In this document: piece by piece, positions 1-9,313 of the stretch
Layout of the letters: the number at the start of each line of letters is the position of its first letter
How positions within the stretch are numbered: position 1 is the first letter of the stretch
Origin: Secundilactobacillus folii
Lineage (GTDB): Bacteria; Bacillota; Bacilli; Lactobacillales; Lactobacillaceae
Direction: 5' to 3'
Length of the DNA stretch: 64,000 nucleotides
NCBI RefSeq assembly: GCF_009720675.1
Contig: NZ_WNJO01000004.1
Coordinates: 124,001 to 188,000 of the forward strand
The notes under the pieces: model-generated
What the model was told of the DNA's origin: nothing
Seen by the model: the letters and a program-made list of their open reading frames with translations, nothing else
Database searches by the model: none
Made by a program: the position numbers and the translations under genes

Positions 1-939
1 TTATTTCTTGGTCTGCCGGATACAGACGATAGTTCATTAGCCGCATTATTCACCAGTGAGGAACAAACAGTGGACCTCAACATCTCAGATGAGATCATGA
101 CGGATGATGTGATCAATGCACTTCGCCCGGATGGCAGCACCCAGCTGTTTGGTCCAAACGTTTTAAAAATATCAGCGATGGCTGATATCGTTTGGATCGG
201 ACTGCATGGTGGTGATGGTGAGAATGGTAAGGTTCAGGCCGTTCTCGATTTGAATAACATCCCATATACGGGTAGTGATCCACTGGCTTCGGGGATCACG
301 ATGGATAAGAACGTTTCTAAGCAGCTGATGTTATACAATGGCATTAAGACGGCTCAGTTTGTGAATTTAAAACAGGATGATTTGGGCACCGTTGTGCTGC
401 CATTCGGTTTTCCGGTGGTGATTAAACCGGCTAATGGCGGTTCCAGTGTTGGGATGTACATTGCTAAGAACGAGGATGAATTTAAGCGGGACTTGAAGAA
501 GGCCTTTGAATTCGAAAATGATCTGGTGGTTGAAGAGTATATCGCTGGCCGTGAATTTTCCATGGCAGTGGTCAATGGAAAGGCGTTATCAGCCATTGAA
601 ATCATCGTTACTGATGGCTGGTATGATTTTGAGCATAAATTTGTAACTGGCAATACAACTAAGTTTGTGACGCCACCAGATATTCCAGATGATGTACACG
701 AAGAAATGAAACAAATTGCCCTGAAAACATTCAACGTACTTGGTTTGAGCAACTATGGTCGAATCGACTTTTTCTGGAATGATAATGGTCTATATGTGAT
801 CGAAGGCAACTCATTGCCAGGGATGACACCATTATCGCTGATGCCTCAAGAAGCCGAGGCTGATGGTATCCGCTACGATGACCTCTGCGATCAGATCGTT
901 CAGGGTCAGGTCAAAGCACTTGGTTTGAAGGTCAATTAA
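1..939 (+). CDS. ddl: D-alanine--D-lactate/D-alanine ligase, 5' end missing
   Basis: Joins D-Ala to D-Ala or D-Lac with ATP to make the terminal unit of peptidoglycan precursors in the cytosol. The frame is open from base 1, so the gene begins before the window; roughly the first 40 residues are absent. ATP-grasp features are visible: LHGGDGENG, the [16 protein letters not shown] nucleotide-binding strand, EEYIAGRE, and the C-terminal metal/substrate loop [18 protein letters not shown]. In the omega loop the residue after Lys in DFEHKF is Phe (codon 640-642), where D-Ala-D-Ala ligases carry Tyr. Phe at this site is the known mark of D-Ala-D-Lac-forming ligases of Leuconostoc and vancomycin-resistant lactobacilli. 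A hairpin terminator follows. Family certain; depsipeptide specificity inferred from this one residue. Confidence 0.95.
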   Translation, partial: LFLGLPDTDDSSLAALFTSEEQTVDLNISDEIMTDDVINALRPDGSTQLFGPNVLKISAMADIVWIGLHGGDGENGKVQAVLDLNNIPYTGSDPLASGITMDKNVSKQLMLYNGIKTAQFVNLKQDDLGTVVLPFGFPVVIKPANGGSSVGMYIAKNEDEFKRDLKKAFEFENDLVVEEYIAGREFSMAVVNGKALSAIEIIVTDGWYDFEHKFVTGNTTKFVTPPDIPDDVHEEMKQIALKTFNVLGLSNYGRIDFFWNDNGLYVIEGNSLPGMTPLSLMPQEAEADGIRYDDLCDQIVQGQVKALGLKVN

Positions 940-1047
940 TATTAGAACCGGATCGGGACTGTTTTGGAAAACGTGATTGATTGAGACCCCAATGATTTGC
1001 GTGGATGATTGCACTGAAACTTGAGTAAATTAAGAGACTAACAAAAA

Positions 1048-1084
1048 AAGGTGATTTCCTAGACTGTGGGAAATCACCTATTTT
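1048..1084. terminator. bidirectional terminator between ddl and GGDEF gene
   Basis: Perfect 10-bp stem GGTGATTTCC / GGAAATCACC (1050-1059, 1069-1078). It is flanked by an A-run on the left and TATTTT on the right, so it can stop both ddl and the convergent GGDEF gene. Confidence 0.8.
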
Positions 1085-1195
1085 GCTTATTGATTAAGTT
1101 TGAAGTGGTGCTGGGTGGCCATTCTTAATTATTGAGGATCAAAAAGTTGCCTGGCCTGTTTGATCACCATTTCTGCCCCCTGAGTTAACGACAGG

Positions 1196-2353
1196 TCATA
1201 CGTCCAGCGTCCGCCCTTCAATCGTTACCCGGTCACGCCCGCGCTGTTTTGAGAGGTACAAACTGTGATCGGCTGCTTTATAAATATCGTGTGAATTATA
1301 TTGATCAGTGCGGCTATTTGCCTGGCCGACAGAAACGGTCACGTTGACAAGCTCACCGTGAATGTTAAATTTGAGGCTGCCGATATGCTGCCGAAGCTGG
1401 GTGGCAATTTTTGCCGCCACATGTTTATCGGTACAGTCATGATGAACGATCAAGCTAAATTCTTCGCCACCGATTCGGTAGGCACGAACGGGGAAGGAGG
1501 CGTTAGCAGTAAAGAAGGCTAATTCCTGTGCAACAGCCCTTAAAACGGTGTTGCCCATGGGGTGCCCGAAACTATCGTTGACCCGTTTAAAGAGGTCGAT
1601 ATCGAGTTCAAATACGGCGTAGGGGACTTGGTCAATTTGAAATTGGATGAACGCCTGATTCAAATCGTAGTCAAACTGGCTAAAATTATTGAGGCGCGTC
1701 AGCCCGTCCGTTCTTGCTAGCCAAGCGGTCTGCCGGTTACGCTTTAACGTTTTTGTGGAGGCCCGTGTGTATTCAATTCCTGTGATGCTTAAAATGATCA
1801 GAGCAGAGATTTGTCGTAACCAAAAATAGCCGTCAGTCTGTGGTGCCCCCATACTGGCAATCAGCGAGATAGTGCAAAACGCCATCAAAGCTAAAGCTAG
1901 ATACATCAGCCAACCGTGCTGGAAAAGAACCTCGCGCCACTGGTAACTGACGAACAGCATGACGATGAACCCAAAGTAAAAAGTCAGGGTGATGAGGCTT
2001 AAGTGGCTGGGATACAACAGGACATACAAGAACATCAAGACGGCTTCAATAATGCCTTGCCACCAGATGCCGAGGTGAATATTTAAAAGGAACATAATGA
2101 TGATCAGCATGTTTAAAAAGGTCCAGTGTAGCCCAAAGCCGTTGGGCTCGATGGTCGTATGCAACCATGATTCCCCCCAGAGAAAGACGAGAAAGAGGGT
2201 GCTGAGGATCGTTTCGATTAACGGGCGCCAACGAATGACCTTTAAATTGGTCTGTTCGTCGAGCCAGTATAAGAATGAGATTGAGCCACTGAGTACAATC
2301 ATGTTAGTTATTAGGGATAGAATAAAAGATACCCAGATATCGAATGGACTCAT
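1196..2353 (-). CDS. membrane-bound GGDEF domain protein (putative diguanylate cyclase)
   Basis: Predicted to make cyclic di-GMP from two GTP at the membrane. Residues 1-195 contain about six hydrophobic segments with short polar links, an integral-membrane sensor of no type I recognise. Residues 210-375 are a GGDEF domain: DGLTRLNN, DIDLFKRVNDSFGH, and the active-site signature GGEEF at 295-299, all intact. The allosteric inhibitory motif RxxD just before the signature is absent (RAYR instead), so product inhibition may be missing. There is no EAL or HD-GYP domain in this window. It has its own promoter and is transcribed towards ddl. GGDEF proteins are uncommon in lactobacilli. Confidence 0.9.
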   Translation of the reverse strand: MSPFDIWVSFILSLITNMIVLSGSISFLYWLDEQTNLKVIRWRPLIETILSTLFLVFLWGESWLHTTIEPNGFGLHWTFLNMLIIIMFLLNIHLGIWWQGIIEAVLMFLYVLLYPSHLSLITLTFYFGFIVMLFVSYQWREVLFQHGWLMYLALALMAFCTISLIASMGAPQTDGYFWLRQISALIILSITGIEYTRASTKTLKRNRQTAWLARTDGLTRLNNFSQFDYDLNQAFIQFQIDQVPYAVFELDIDLFKRVNDSFGHPMGNTVLRAVAQELAFFTANASFPVRAYRIGGEEFSLIVHHDCTDKHVAAKIATQLRQHIGSLKFNIHGELVNVTVSVGQANSRTDQYNSHDIYKAADHSLYLSKQRGRDRVTIEGRTLDV

Positions 2354-2385
2354 TTGGACACACCTTTCTGATCATCGGTAGCTTC

Positions 2386-2394
2386 ATCATACCA
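2386..2394 (-). promoter_or_regulatory. extended -10 promoter of the GGDEF gene
   Basis: On the minus strand TGG-TATGAT forms an extended -10, about 35 bases before the ATG. AAAGGTG, 8 bases from the start, is the ribosome site. No good -35 is seen. Confidence 0.45.
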
Positions 2395-2454
2395 AAATTT
2401 TGACGAGGGTAACAGACACACCGATAACTCAGCGGCACAAAAATCACAGGTCTA

Positions 2455-2500
2455 AACAAAAAAGTGATTTTCCAGCTCAATTTACTGAAAAATCACTTTG
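2455..2500 (-). terminator. terminator of the DUF2187 gene
   Basis: 11-bp perfect stem AAAGTGATTTT / AAAATCACTTT (2461-2471, 2489-2499). On the minus strand it is followed by TTTTTTGTTT. Confidence 0.75.
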
Positions 2501-2531
2501 GCTCAGAACCCAAACGTTCGATAGCAGGCGA

Positions 2532-2747
2532 CTAATCATCCTTGTCGTCTGTTTCTTCAGTATCTGGAGCTGCTTTAATCAACTTCAGTTTCTTTTTGTT
2601 GATGACGACGCGATCATGATACTTATCCAAAATTTCTGCGTCATCAGTTTTGAAAGTAATCATGAACGAATTCTGATATGCCTTATCGATGAATCCGGTA
2701 AAGTCTTGACCTTCTAGCTTAAAACTCACTTGATCGCCAATTTTCAT
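2532..2747 (-). CDS. DUF2187 family small protein
   Basis: Small acidic-tailed protein of about 71 residues, MKIGDQVSFKLEG... then KAYQNSFMITF and a C-terminal DTEETDDKDD tail. This is the compact beta-barrel pattern of DUF2187 proteins common in lactobacilli; function is unknown. A TTG at 2765 would extend it by six residues, but the promoter (-10 at 2780-2785) puts the transcript start near 2773, leaving no leader for that start. ATG 2747 has GGGAG about 11 bases upstream and is preferred. Monocistronic, divergent from cydA. Confidence 0.75.
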   Translation of the reverse strand: MKIGDQVSFKLEGQDFTGFIDKAYQNSFMITFKTDDAEILDKYHDRVVINKKKLKLIKAAPDTEETDDKDD

Positions 2748-2779
2748 TTCAAATTCATCTCCCAATTAAACATTCCTAT

Positions 2780-2818
2780 AAATTACTCGATTTTCCTGTA
2801 TTTGTCAATCTTATTGAC
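2780..2818 (-). promoter_or_regulatory. promoter of DUF2187 gene with overlapping palindrome
   Basis: Minus-strand TTGACA (2803-2808), 17-base spacer, TAATTT (2780-2785). A perfect inverted repeat GTCAAT-CTT-ATTGAC (2804-2818) covers the -35 and lies between the two divergent genes, so a repressor could act here; the regulator is unknown. Confidence 0.6.
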
Positions 2819-2867
2819 GTGAATTGAGAAAAAATTTGTATTTGTAACTTTTTGTAAGGGCTTCCTA

Positions 2868-2896
2868 TTGAAGATTCACTTATCGGTCGATATAAT
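2868..2896 (+). promoter_or_regulatory. cydAB promoter
   Basis: TTGAAG (2868-2873), 17 bases, TATAAT (2891-2896). The expected leader is about 120 bases. I see no convincing Rex or cre site in this stretch. Confidence 0.65.
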
Positions 2897-3024
2897 AAGG
2901 TATGTAGCATAGGATTATTTTTTGTAAAGCTGTTGAATAAATTGGAATGTTCAATGGTCATAACGAGTCCTAATTGCGTCATCCTTTGCTCAAGGATTCG
3001 TTAACTAATGTCAGGGGGGGTATC

Positions 3025-4488
3025 ATGTTAAGTGCTGGTCTTACAGTATTAGGTTTATCGCGTTTCCAGTTTGCTATGACGACGGTTTTCCACTACTTCT
3101 TTGTTCCGTTTTCAATTGGTTTAGCTATCGTTGTCGCCGTTATGGAAACTGTTTACGCGGTTAATAAAGATGAGACTTACAAGAAGATGGCTCAATTTTG
3201 GGGTAAGATCTTCCTGTATAGCTTCGCAGTTGGTGTCGTTACCGGGATCATCCAAGAGTTCCAATTTGGGATGAACTGGTCGGAATATTCACGGTTTATG
3301 GGTGATATTTTTGGTGCACCACTAGCAATCGAAGCTTTGGCTGCGTTCTTCTTGGAGTCGACGTTTATCGGTTTGTGGATGTTTACCTGGGATCGATTTA
3401 AACCGGGGATTCACGCACTGTTTATTTGGTTGGTTGCCTTTGGTTCATCGCTGTCAGCGATTTGGATCTTGGCGGCGAACAGTTTCATGCAAAACCCAGT
3501 TGGATTTGCGATCAATAAAAGTACGGGGCGCGTTGTGATGACGAGTTTTGGTGCCGTAGTTTCGAACCCACAGTTGTGGTTGGAATTTCCTCACGTTTTG
3601 ATGGGTGCTGGAATTACTGCGTCATTTGTTGTCGCGGGGGCATCAGCATGGCGCTTACTGAAAAAGGATCACGAATCCTTCTACCGTAAGTCAATGAACG
3701 TTGCTTTGATTATTGGGTTGATTGCAAGTTTGGGGTCAATTGCTTCCGGCGATATGCAGACTCGGTTCTTGATCAAACAGCAACCGATGAAGTTTGCCGC
3801 TATGGAAGGGTTGTACAAGAACTCAACAAATAAAGGTGACTGGGCTGTTTATAGTAGTTTTAACACCAAGCAGCATAAGACGACTTCTTCGTTGGAAGTG
3901 CCTTACGTGCTTAATATTTTGAGTTATCACAAATTAACAGGGACGGTCAAGGGTCAAAACGCAGTCAATAAAGAGATGCATGCGACCTACGACAAGAAGT
4001 TTGGCAAGGACATGAACTACTACGTCCCAACCAAGACGTTGTTTTGGAGTTTCCGGTTGATGGCGGTATCAGGCGGCTTATTCGCACTGGTTGCGATCAT
4101 TGGCCTGTTCTTCAACCGTAAGAAGTCTCAGATGATTATGCGACAGCGCTGGTTCTTGTATATTATGGGTCTGATGCTGTGGTTACCGTTCTTGGCAAAT
4201 ACAGCTGGTTGGTTCATCACAGAATTCGGTCGTTATCCATGGGTCGTCTACGGTCTCTTAACGATCGCCGACGCTGTTTCACCAACGTCAACGGTTACTG
4301 GCTTACTGTTTACGAATATTGTTTACTTCTTACTCTTTGCTGGTCTAGGGTTAGTGATGATTATTCTGTCTCACCGGGTTCTTAAAGCTGGTCCAGACTC
4401 CGTTGAAACCAATGGTTACTCAACGGAGGATCATAATGAAGGCAAAGTTGAAGATCCTTACGGAACGGAGGCGTTTAACCATGACTAA
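3025..4488 (+). CDS. cydA: cytochrome bd quinol oxidase subunit I
   Basis: Membrane subunit carrying the quinol site and the haems of cytochrome bd, which reduces oxygen to water using quinol. The 487-residue length fits the family. Start ATG 3025 is chosen because AGGGGGG lies 5 bases upstream; an in-frame TTG at 2974 lacks such a site. Visible features: SRFQFAMTTVFHYFFVP with His23 (low-spin haem ligand region), FGxNW-type loop, EFPHVLMGA with His190, and the conserved GRYPWVVYGLLTI segment. Nine hydrophobic segments are apparent. Overlaps cydB by 8 bases. Lactobacilli generally cannot make haem, so activity likely needs external haem. Confidence 0.97.
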   Translation: MLSAGLTVLGLSRFQFAMTTVFHYFFVPFSIGLAIVVAVMETVYAVNKDETYKKMAQFWGKIFLYSFAVGVVTGIIQEFQFGMNWSEYSRFMGDIFGAPLAIEALAAFFLESTFIGLWMFTWDRFKPGIHALFIWLVAFGSSLSAIWILAANSFMQNPVGFAINKSTGRVVMTSFGAVVSNPQLWLEFPHVLMGAGITASFVVAGASAWRLLKKDHESFYRKSMNVALIIGLIASLGSIASGDMQTRFLIKQQPMKFAAMEGLYKNSTNKGDWAVYSSFNTKQHKTTSSLEVPYVLNILSYHKLTGTVKGQNAVNKEMHATYDKKFGKDMNYYVPTKTLFWSFRLMAVSGGLFALVAIIGLFFNRKKSQMIMRQRWFLYIMGLMLWLPFLANTAGWFITEFGRYPWVVYGLLTIADAVSPTSTVTGLLFTNIVYFLLFAGLGLVMIILSHRVLKAGPDSVETNGYSTEDHNEGKVEDPYGTEAFNHD

Positions 4489-5488
4489 CTTGCAATTTCT
4501 GTGGTTCCTGTTGATTGGCGTTTTGTTCAGTGGCTTCTTCTTCCTCGAAGGTTTTGACTTCGGTGTTGGGATGTCGATCAAGTTCTTTGGTAAGAATACC
4601 GCTGAACGTGATACGATTATTCAGACTATCGGCCCGCACTGGGACGGTAATGAAGTTTGGCTGATCACTGCCGGTGGTGCAATGTTCGCCTCATTTCCAA
4701 TGTGGTATGCATCATTGTTTTCAGGTTACTACATCGTTTTGTTCTTAATTTTAGTTGCTTTGATCTTCCGTGGTGTTTCGTTCGAATTTCGGGCTAACAT
4801 GCAGACGGCAGGTTGGCGAAACTTTTGGGAATGGGCAGCCTCAATTGGTAGTTTCTGTGCTGCATTCTTATTTGGCATGATGTTTACCAGCATGATCGAA
4901 GGTGTACCGATGGATAAGGATGGTAACATCTTCGGAAGCTTTACGACTTACGTGAACTGGTTCTCGTTAGTCGGCGGTGTCGCAGTGACGCTGTTATGCC
5001 TCATTCACGGCTTGAACTTCTTGCAGTTAAAGACGATGGGTGAACTGCGTGACCGGGCACAGAAGTGGAACAAAGTCCTGTATCCCATTTTGATCGTTGG
5101 TGAAGTCTTGTTCGTGGTTCTGCTTTACCTAAGCACCGATTTCTTCGCAAAGAAGCCTGGTTCAACTTGGGGAATCCTGATCGTCCTCGTTTTGTTGACC
5201 CTCATTGCATGGTGGGGCGTTGTCAAAGCGCACAACTGGACCTCATTTATCGCCAGTGGTCTATCGCTGATCAGCGTCGTGGTTTTGATCTTTAACGGTC
5301 TCTTCCCACGGGTTATGATTGGCACGAACAACGTGAACTCGATTCTAATTAAAAATGCATCGAGCTCACCTTACACTTTGCACTTAATGACGATTATTGC
5401 CTTTTCAATTTTACCAATCGTTTTGATTTACTTCATTTGGAGCTACTGGGTCTTCTATAAGCGTCTTAAGAGTCCAAAAGCAGCTTAG
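4481..5488 (+). CDS. cydB: cytochrome bd quinol oxidase subunit II
   Basis: Second membrane subunit of cytochrome bd, stabilising the haem core. 335 residues, about eight hydrophobic helices. N-terminal LEGFDFGVGM and PHWDGNEVWLITAGGAMFASFP are the CydB hallmarks. ATG 4481 is preceded by GGAGG (4467-4471); longer in-frame starts inside cydA would add a basic tail not seen in the family. Translationally coupled to cydA by overlap and followed by a strong terminator, so cydAB is one unit and the CydDC exporter downstream is expressed separately. Confidence 0.97.
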   Translation: MTNLQFLWFLLIGVLFSGFFFLEGFDFGVGMSIKFFGKNTAERDTIIQTIGPHWDGNEVWLITAGGAMFASFPMWYASLFSGYYIVLFLILVALIFRGVSFEFRANMQTAGWRNFWEWAASIGSFCAAFLFGMMFTSMIEGVPMDKDGNIFGSFTTYVNWFSLVGGVAVTLLCLIHGLNFLQLKTMGELRDRAQKWNKVLYPILIVGEVLFVVLLYLSTDFFAKKPGSTWGILIVLVLLTLIAWWGVVKAHNWTSFIASGLSLISVVVLIFNGLFPRVMIGTNNVNSILIKNASSSPYTLHLMTIIAFSILPIVLIYFIWSYWVFYKRLKSPKAA

Positions 5489-5545
5489 ATAGCAGAAATG
5501 AAGGTGTGTTAAAACTCGTTTAACTTCTCGAGTTTAGCCACCAAA

Positions 5546-5578
5546 AGGAGATTCCCTACATTGGGGAATCTTTTTTTA
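5546..5578 (+). terminator. terminator of cydAB
   Basis: Stem AGATTCCC / GGGAATCT (5549-5556, 5564-5571) followed by a run of seven T. Confidence 0.85.
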
Positions 5579-5813
5579 GTCGCTTAACGGTCTTAATCTG
5601 AGATTTAGTATCGTTATTGACTAGATAGAGATGATGAAATGATAAATAATGAATGTTGAGTAAAAATCAGGCTCATTTTTATCAATCCAGGGTTTTGGTT
5701 CCCGTTTCTTTTCGGTCAAAAATGCATTTTAAGCAACTAATTTGCCTGCTATGTATAGTACCTGAAAGCGGTTAATGCTAAACTATATCTTGTAAAGTAT
5801 TGGAGGGAGTAAT
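5579..5813 (+). promoter_or_regulatory. leader region of the CydDC exporter
   Basis: AT-rich gene-free stretch. The only promoter-like element I can offer is an extended -10, TGC-TAAACT (5776-5784), about 30 bases before the GTG start. GGAGG lies 7 bases before that start. No other structure stands out. Confidence 0.35.
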
Positions 5814-7550
5814 GTGATAGATAGGCGTTTATTTGATTTCCCGGGGATCAAGCCCCGGGTTGTCATGATTGCAGTACTGATGCTGATTCAGTCACTGATG
5901 ATCATTATTCAGGCTCGCGCACTGTCGGTGGCCGTCGTGGGTTTATGGAATCAGCAAGCCCTTGCTACGATAGTTGTGCCAACCGCCATTTTTGCAGTTA
6001 GTTTTATGTGTCGACACGCGATCACTGTGGCTCAAAACCGGGTGTTCTACCCGTTCGTTGAAAAAACGACCGGTGATATGCGTGAACGGTTAATGACTAA
6101 ACTGTTCCGTTTGGGTCCAAGTATCGTTGAAAAAACTGGGACTGGGAACATGGTCACCATGGCCTTGGAAGGTATTGATAAGGTTCAGACTTACCTGATG
6201 CTGATCATCATTAAGATCATGGATATGGGGATCACGCCTTGGGTGATTTTGATTTACATCGCTTTTCTTCAATGGAAAGAAGCCATTTTTCTGCTGATCA
6301 TTTATCCAGTTATTATCTTATTTATGATCATTTTGGGCTTAGCAGCTCAAAGCAAGGCTGATCGGCAGTATGAGGGCTATACGCGGCTTTCAAACAACTT
6401 TGTGGATACCCTCCGTGGTTTAGGTACGTTGAAGCAGTTAGGACTGTCTAAAAAATACGCCGGCAACGTTTATCAAGTGAGTGAAGACTACCGGAAAGAA
6501 ACGATGTCGACGTTGCGGATCGCGATGACGTCAACCTTTGCACTTGATTTCTTCACAACCTTGTCAGTCGCTGTTGTTGCTGTTTTCCTTGGTTTTGATT
6601 TGATGGATGGTAAGATTTTACTGTTGCCTGCGTTGACAATTTTGACGCTGGCACCAGACTATTTTCTTCCAGTCCGAAATTTCGCGAATGATTACCATGC
6701 TACTTTGAATGGTAAAAATGCGCTTCAGGCGGTCTTAGATGTGCTTGAGGTTCCTGAAACCAAGGACCGTGACGAGCTCAAAACGTTCACCTGGGATGAG
6801 AATGCATCAATCAAATTTGATGATGTGAGCTTAACGTATGATGAAGCGAAGAAGCCGACCTTGAGTCATATCTCATTTGACGTTCACGGTTTTCGAAAAG
6901 TTGGTATCATTGGTGCTTCAGGTTCGGGAAAGTCCACTTTGATTAATCTGATTGGGGGCTTTTTGACGCCGGATAAACCGGATCACATCAGTTTGAACGG
7001 GCAAAAATTACCGCATTTAAGTCAGGAACAGTGGCAGTTTAACAGCATTTATATTCCCCAATCACCTTACTTGTTCCACGCTACACTACGTGAAAATGTT
7101 AGCTTTTACCAACCTCATGCAACGCTTCAAACGGTTGAAACGGCCTGTGAAAAAGCTGGTCTAACCGACTGGATCAAAACGTTGCCTGATGGTCTTGAGA
7201 CCATGATTGGTGAAGGCTCGCGTGGTGTTAGTGGTGGACAAGCACAACGAATAGCGCTGGCACGGGCTTTTTTGGATGATAAACGGCGTGTCTTATTATT
7301 TGACGAACCAACCGCCCACTTGGATATTGAAACCGAAGCGGCATTGAAGGAAGACATGCTTCCGTTACTAGATAACCGGCTGGTTTTCTTTGCCACTCAC
7401 CGGCTTCACTGGATCAACCAAATGGACTACGTCTTAGTCATGGACCATGGCAAGCTGGTCGAACAGGGCACTCCCGCCGAATTAGCCGCACATGAAGGCC
7501 CATACACGAGATTACGTGCAGAAATGGGGGGATTACATGCACTCGATTAA
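5814..7550 (+). CDS. cydD: thiol/haem-linked ABC exporter, CydD-type half-transporter
   Basis: One half of the heterodimeric exporter (cysteine/glutathione in E. coli) needed to assemble cytochrome bd. 578 residues: transmembrane domain at about 15-310, nucleotide-binding domain after 330 with Walker A GASGSGKST, signature VSGGQAQR and Walker B LLFDEPT. Bacillus and Lactobacillus naming by gene order calls this first gene cydC; the protein resembles E. coli CydD. Starts at GTG 5814 with GGAGG 7 bases upstream; the out-of-frame ATG at 5812 is followed at once by a stop (ATGTGA). Overlaps the next gene by 14 bases, so the pair is coupled. Confidence 0.93.
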   Translation: MIDRRLFDFPGIKPRVVMIAVLMLIQSLMIIIQARALSVAVVGLWNQQALATIVVPTAIFAVSFMCRHAITVAQNRVFYPFVEKTTGDMRERLMTKLFRLGPSIVEKTGTGNMVTMALEGIDKVQTYLMLIIIKIMDMGITPWVILIYIAFLQWKEAIFLLIIYPVIILFMIILGLAAQSKADRQYEGYTRLSNNFVDTLRGLGTLKQLGLSKKYAGNVYQVSEDYRKETMSTLRIAMTSTFALDFFTTLSVAVVAVFLGFDLMDGKILLLPALTILTLAPDYFLPVRNFANDYHATLNGKNALQAVLDVLEVPETKDRDELKTFTWDENASIKFDDVSLTYDEAKKPTLSHISFDVHGFRKVGIIGASGSGKSTLINLIGGFLTPDKPDHISLNGQKLPHLSQEQWQFNSIYIPQSPYLFHATLRENVSFYQPHATLQTVETACEKAGLTDWIKTLPDGLETMIGEGSRGVSGGQAQRIALARAFLDDKRRVLLFDEPTAHLDIETEAALKEDMLPLLDNRLVFFATHRLHWINQMDYVLVMDHGKLVEQGTPAELAAHEGPYTRLRAEMGGLHALD

Positions 7551-9282
7551 AAGTACTTTTTCTCATGATACTTGGGTCATGCCTTATTTGCGTAAATACA
7601 AGTGGTTACTGGTTCTAGTCCTTTTCTTGGGCTTGATGACTTACCTGTCAGCTGCCGCTTTGATGTTTAACTCTGGTTATCTGATCAGTGAGGCGGCTCG
7701 GCGACCGGATTCCATTATCTATATTTACGTGCCAGTCGTTTTAGCGCGGGCATTTGGGATTGCCCGACCGGTTTTTCGTTATTCAGAACGGCTGACCTCG
7801 CATAACTGGGTCTTACGGATCGTCTCCGATTTTCGTAAGAAACTATACCAAGCCGTTGAAACCAAGGCTACGGCGATTAAACAGACGCACCAAACTGGCG
7901 ATATTTTAAGTATTTTAGCTGACGATATCGATCACATTGAAAACCTGTATTTACGGACCGTCTTTCCAATCGTTATTGGCTGGCTACTATATCTGTTTAT
8001 TATTATTGGCATTGGCGTCTTCAGCTGGCCAGTAGCATTGTTAATGGCGCTACTACTAGCCGTGATTGTTTTGGTCATGCCACTCATATCGGTTGCCGTT
8101 AACGGTGCGCGTGAATTTAAACAAAAGCAAATTCAATCTCAGTTCTACACAAGCTTAACGGATGAGGTCTTAGGCCTGACCGATTGGGTGATTTCAGGAC
8201 GCTATCATGATTTTATGGCATTGCAAACGAAGCCCATTGATGAGATTGCCGCCCTGCGGAAAAAGGATCACTTCTTTCAATGGTGGCGAGGCCTTGGTGT
8301 ACAAGTCTTCTTCTTGTTAACCGTGTTGACCCTGCTGATTTGGTCGGGGGTCGCTTTCACCTCAACTAAGTCTCTGGCCAACTGGGTGGCTGCTTTCTCA
8401 CTCGCCTTATTTCCAATTGTTGAACCGTTCTTGGAGATCAGTCAGGGTGCCAGTGAATGGCCAATCTATCAACAGTCAATCGAACGGGTCAATGCCTTAT
8501 CAAACGACGAACCTGAGGTACCTAAGCAGGAAACGTTGACAGTACCCGTTAAAACGATTGACGTTAATCACGTGACCTTTAGTTATCCGGGCGATGACCG
8601 AGTTATCCTAAAGGACGTCTCATTATCCATCAAACGTGGTGAAAAGATTGCTTTGCTGGGCCCGAGTGGTACTGGTAAGAGTACCTTACTAAAACTGCTA
8701 CTGGGTGATGAAACGGCTACTAACGGGTCTGTGACGATCAACGGGACGCCGATTACTCACCTTCAAGACCAACGTGCGCAATTATTTGGCGTTTTAGATC
8801 AACAACCTTATCTTTTTGATACAACGGTCATGAACAACATTCGCTTAGGTAATTTGAACGCCACGGATGAGCAGGTCAAAGCAGCGATCGAAGCCGTGGA
8901 ATTAAAACCCTTGATCGAGTCACTACCAGACGGCTACGATACAGAAGTCCAAGAGTCTGGTAGTCGGTTCTCCGGTGGGGAACGACAACGGCTGTCACTT
9001 GCTCGAATCCTACTGCAAGACGCACCAATCATTATTTTGGACGAGCCGACTGTTAGTTTGGATCCGATCACTGAACGCCATTTGCTTGATACGGTCTTCA
9101 ACGTTTTAAAGGATAAGACGATCATCTGGGTCACCCACCATTTGGCGGGGATTGACCACGTTGATCAAGTCCGTTTTCTTGAAGACGGTGCCTTTGATAT
9201 GCAGGGGACACCGAAAGATTTGTACCACGACGAACCGCGATTCAGAAAATTATACGAATTAGACGCTGGTAAAATTGAGTAA
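7537..9282 (+). CDS. cydC: thiol/haem-linked ABC exporter, CydC-type half-transporter
   Basis: Partner half-transporter for the preceding gene (cydD by Bacillus/Lactobacillus gene-order naming). 581 residues: transmembrane domain 15-330 with the CydC-like VVLARAFGIARPVFRYSERL loop, then an ATPase domain with GPSGTGKST, FSGGERQR and IIILDEPT. Start ATG 7537 follows GGGGGG in the end of the upstream gene; longer starts inside that gene were not used. The operon ends in the hairpin at 9314-9366. Requirement for cytochrome bd assembly is established for the family; the transported substrate here is not shown by sequence. Confidence 0.93.
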   Translation: MHSIKSTFSHDTWVMPYLRKYKWLLVLVLFLGLMTYLSAAALMFNSGYLISEAARRPDSIIYIYVPVVLARAFGIARPVFRYSERLTSHNWVLRIVSDFRKKLYQAVETKATAIKQTHQTGDILSILADDIDHIENLYLRTVFPIVIGWLLYLFIIIGIGVFSWPVALLMALLLAVIVLVMPLISVAVNGAREFKQKQIQSQFYTSLTDEVLGLTDWVISGRYHDFMALQTKPIDEIAALRKKDHFFQWWRGLGVQVFFLLTVLTLLIWSGVAFTSTKSLANWVAAFSLALFPIVEPFLEISQGASEWPIYQQSIERVNALSNDEPEVPKQETLTVPVKTIDVNHVTFSYPGDDRVILKDVSLSIKRGEKIALLGPSGTGKSTLLKLLLGDETATNGSVTINGTPITHLQDQRAQLFGVLDQQPYLFDTTVMNNIRLGNLNATDEQVKAAIEAVELKPLIESLPDGYDTEVQESGSRFSGGERQRLSLARILLQDAPIIILDEPTVSLDPITERHLLDTVFNVLKDKTIIWVTHHLAGIDHVDQVRFLEDGAFDMQGTPKDLYHDEPRFRKLYELDAGKIE

Positions 9283-9313
9283 GGGATGAATCTCAAATAC
9301 CGTTATAGGTATT

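Noticed and set aside
2776-2982. 68-residue minus-strand ORF upstream of cydA
   Set aside because: It covers the divergent promoter region and lacks a ribosome site.
2974-3024. TTG-started N-terminal extension of CydA
   Set aside because: No ribosome site, and the polar residues do not fit the family; ATG 3025 has a strong site.
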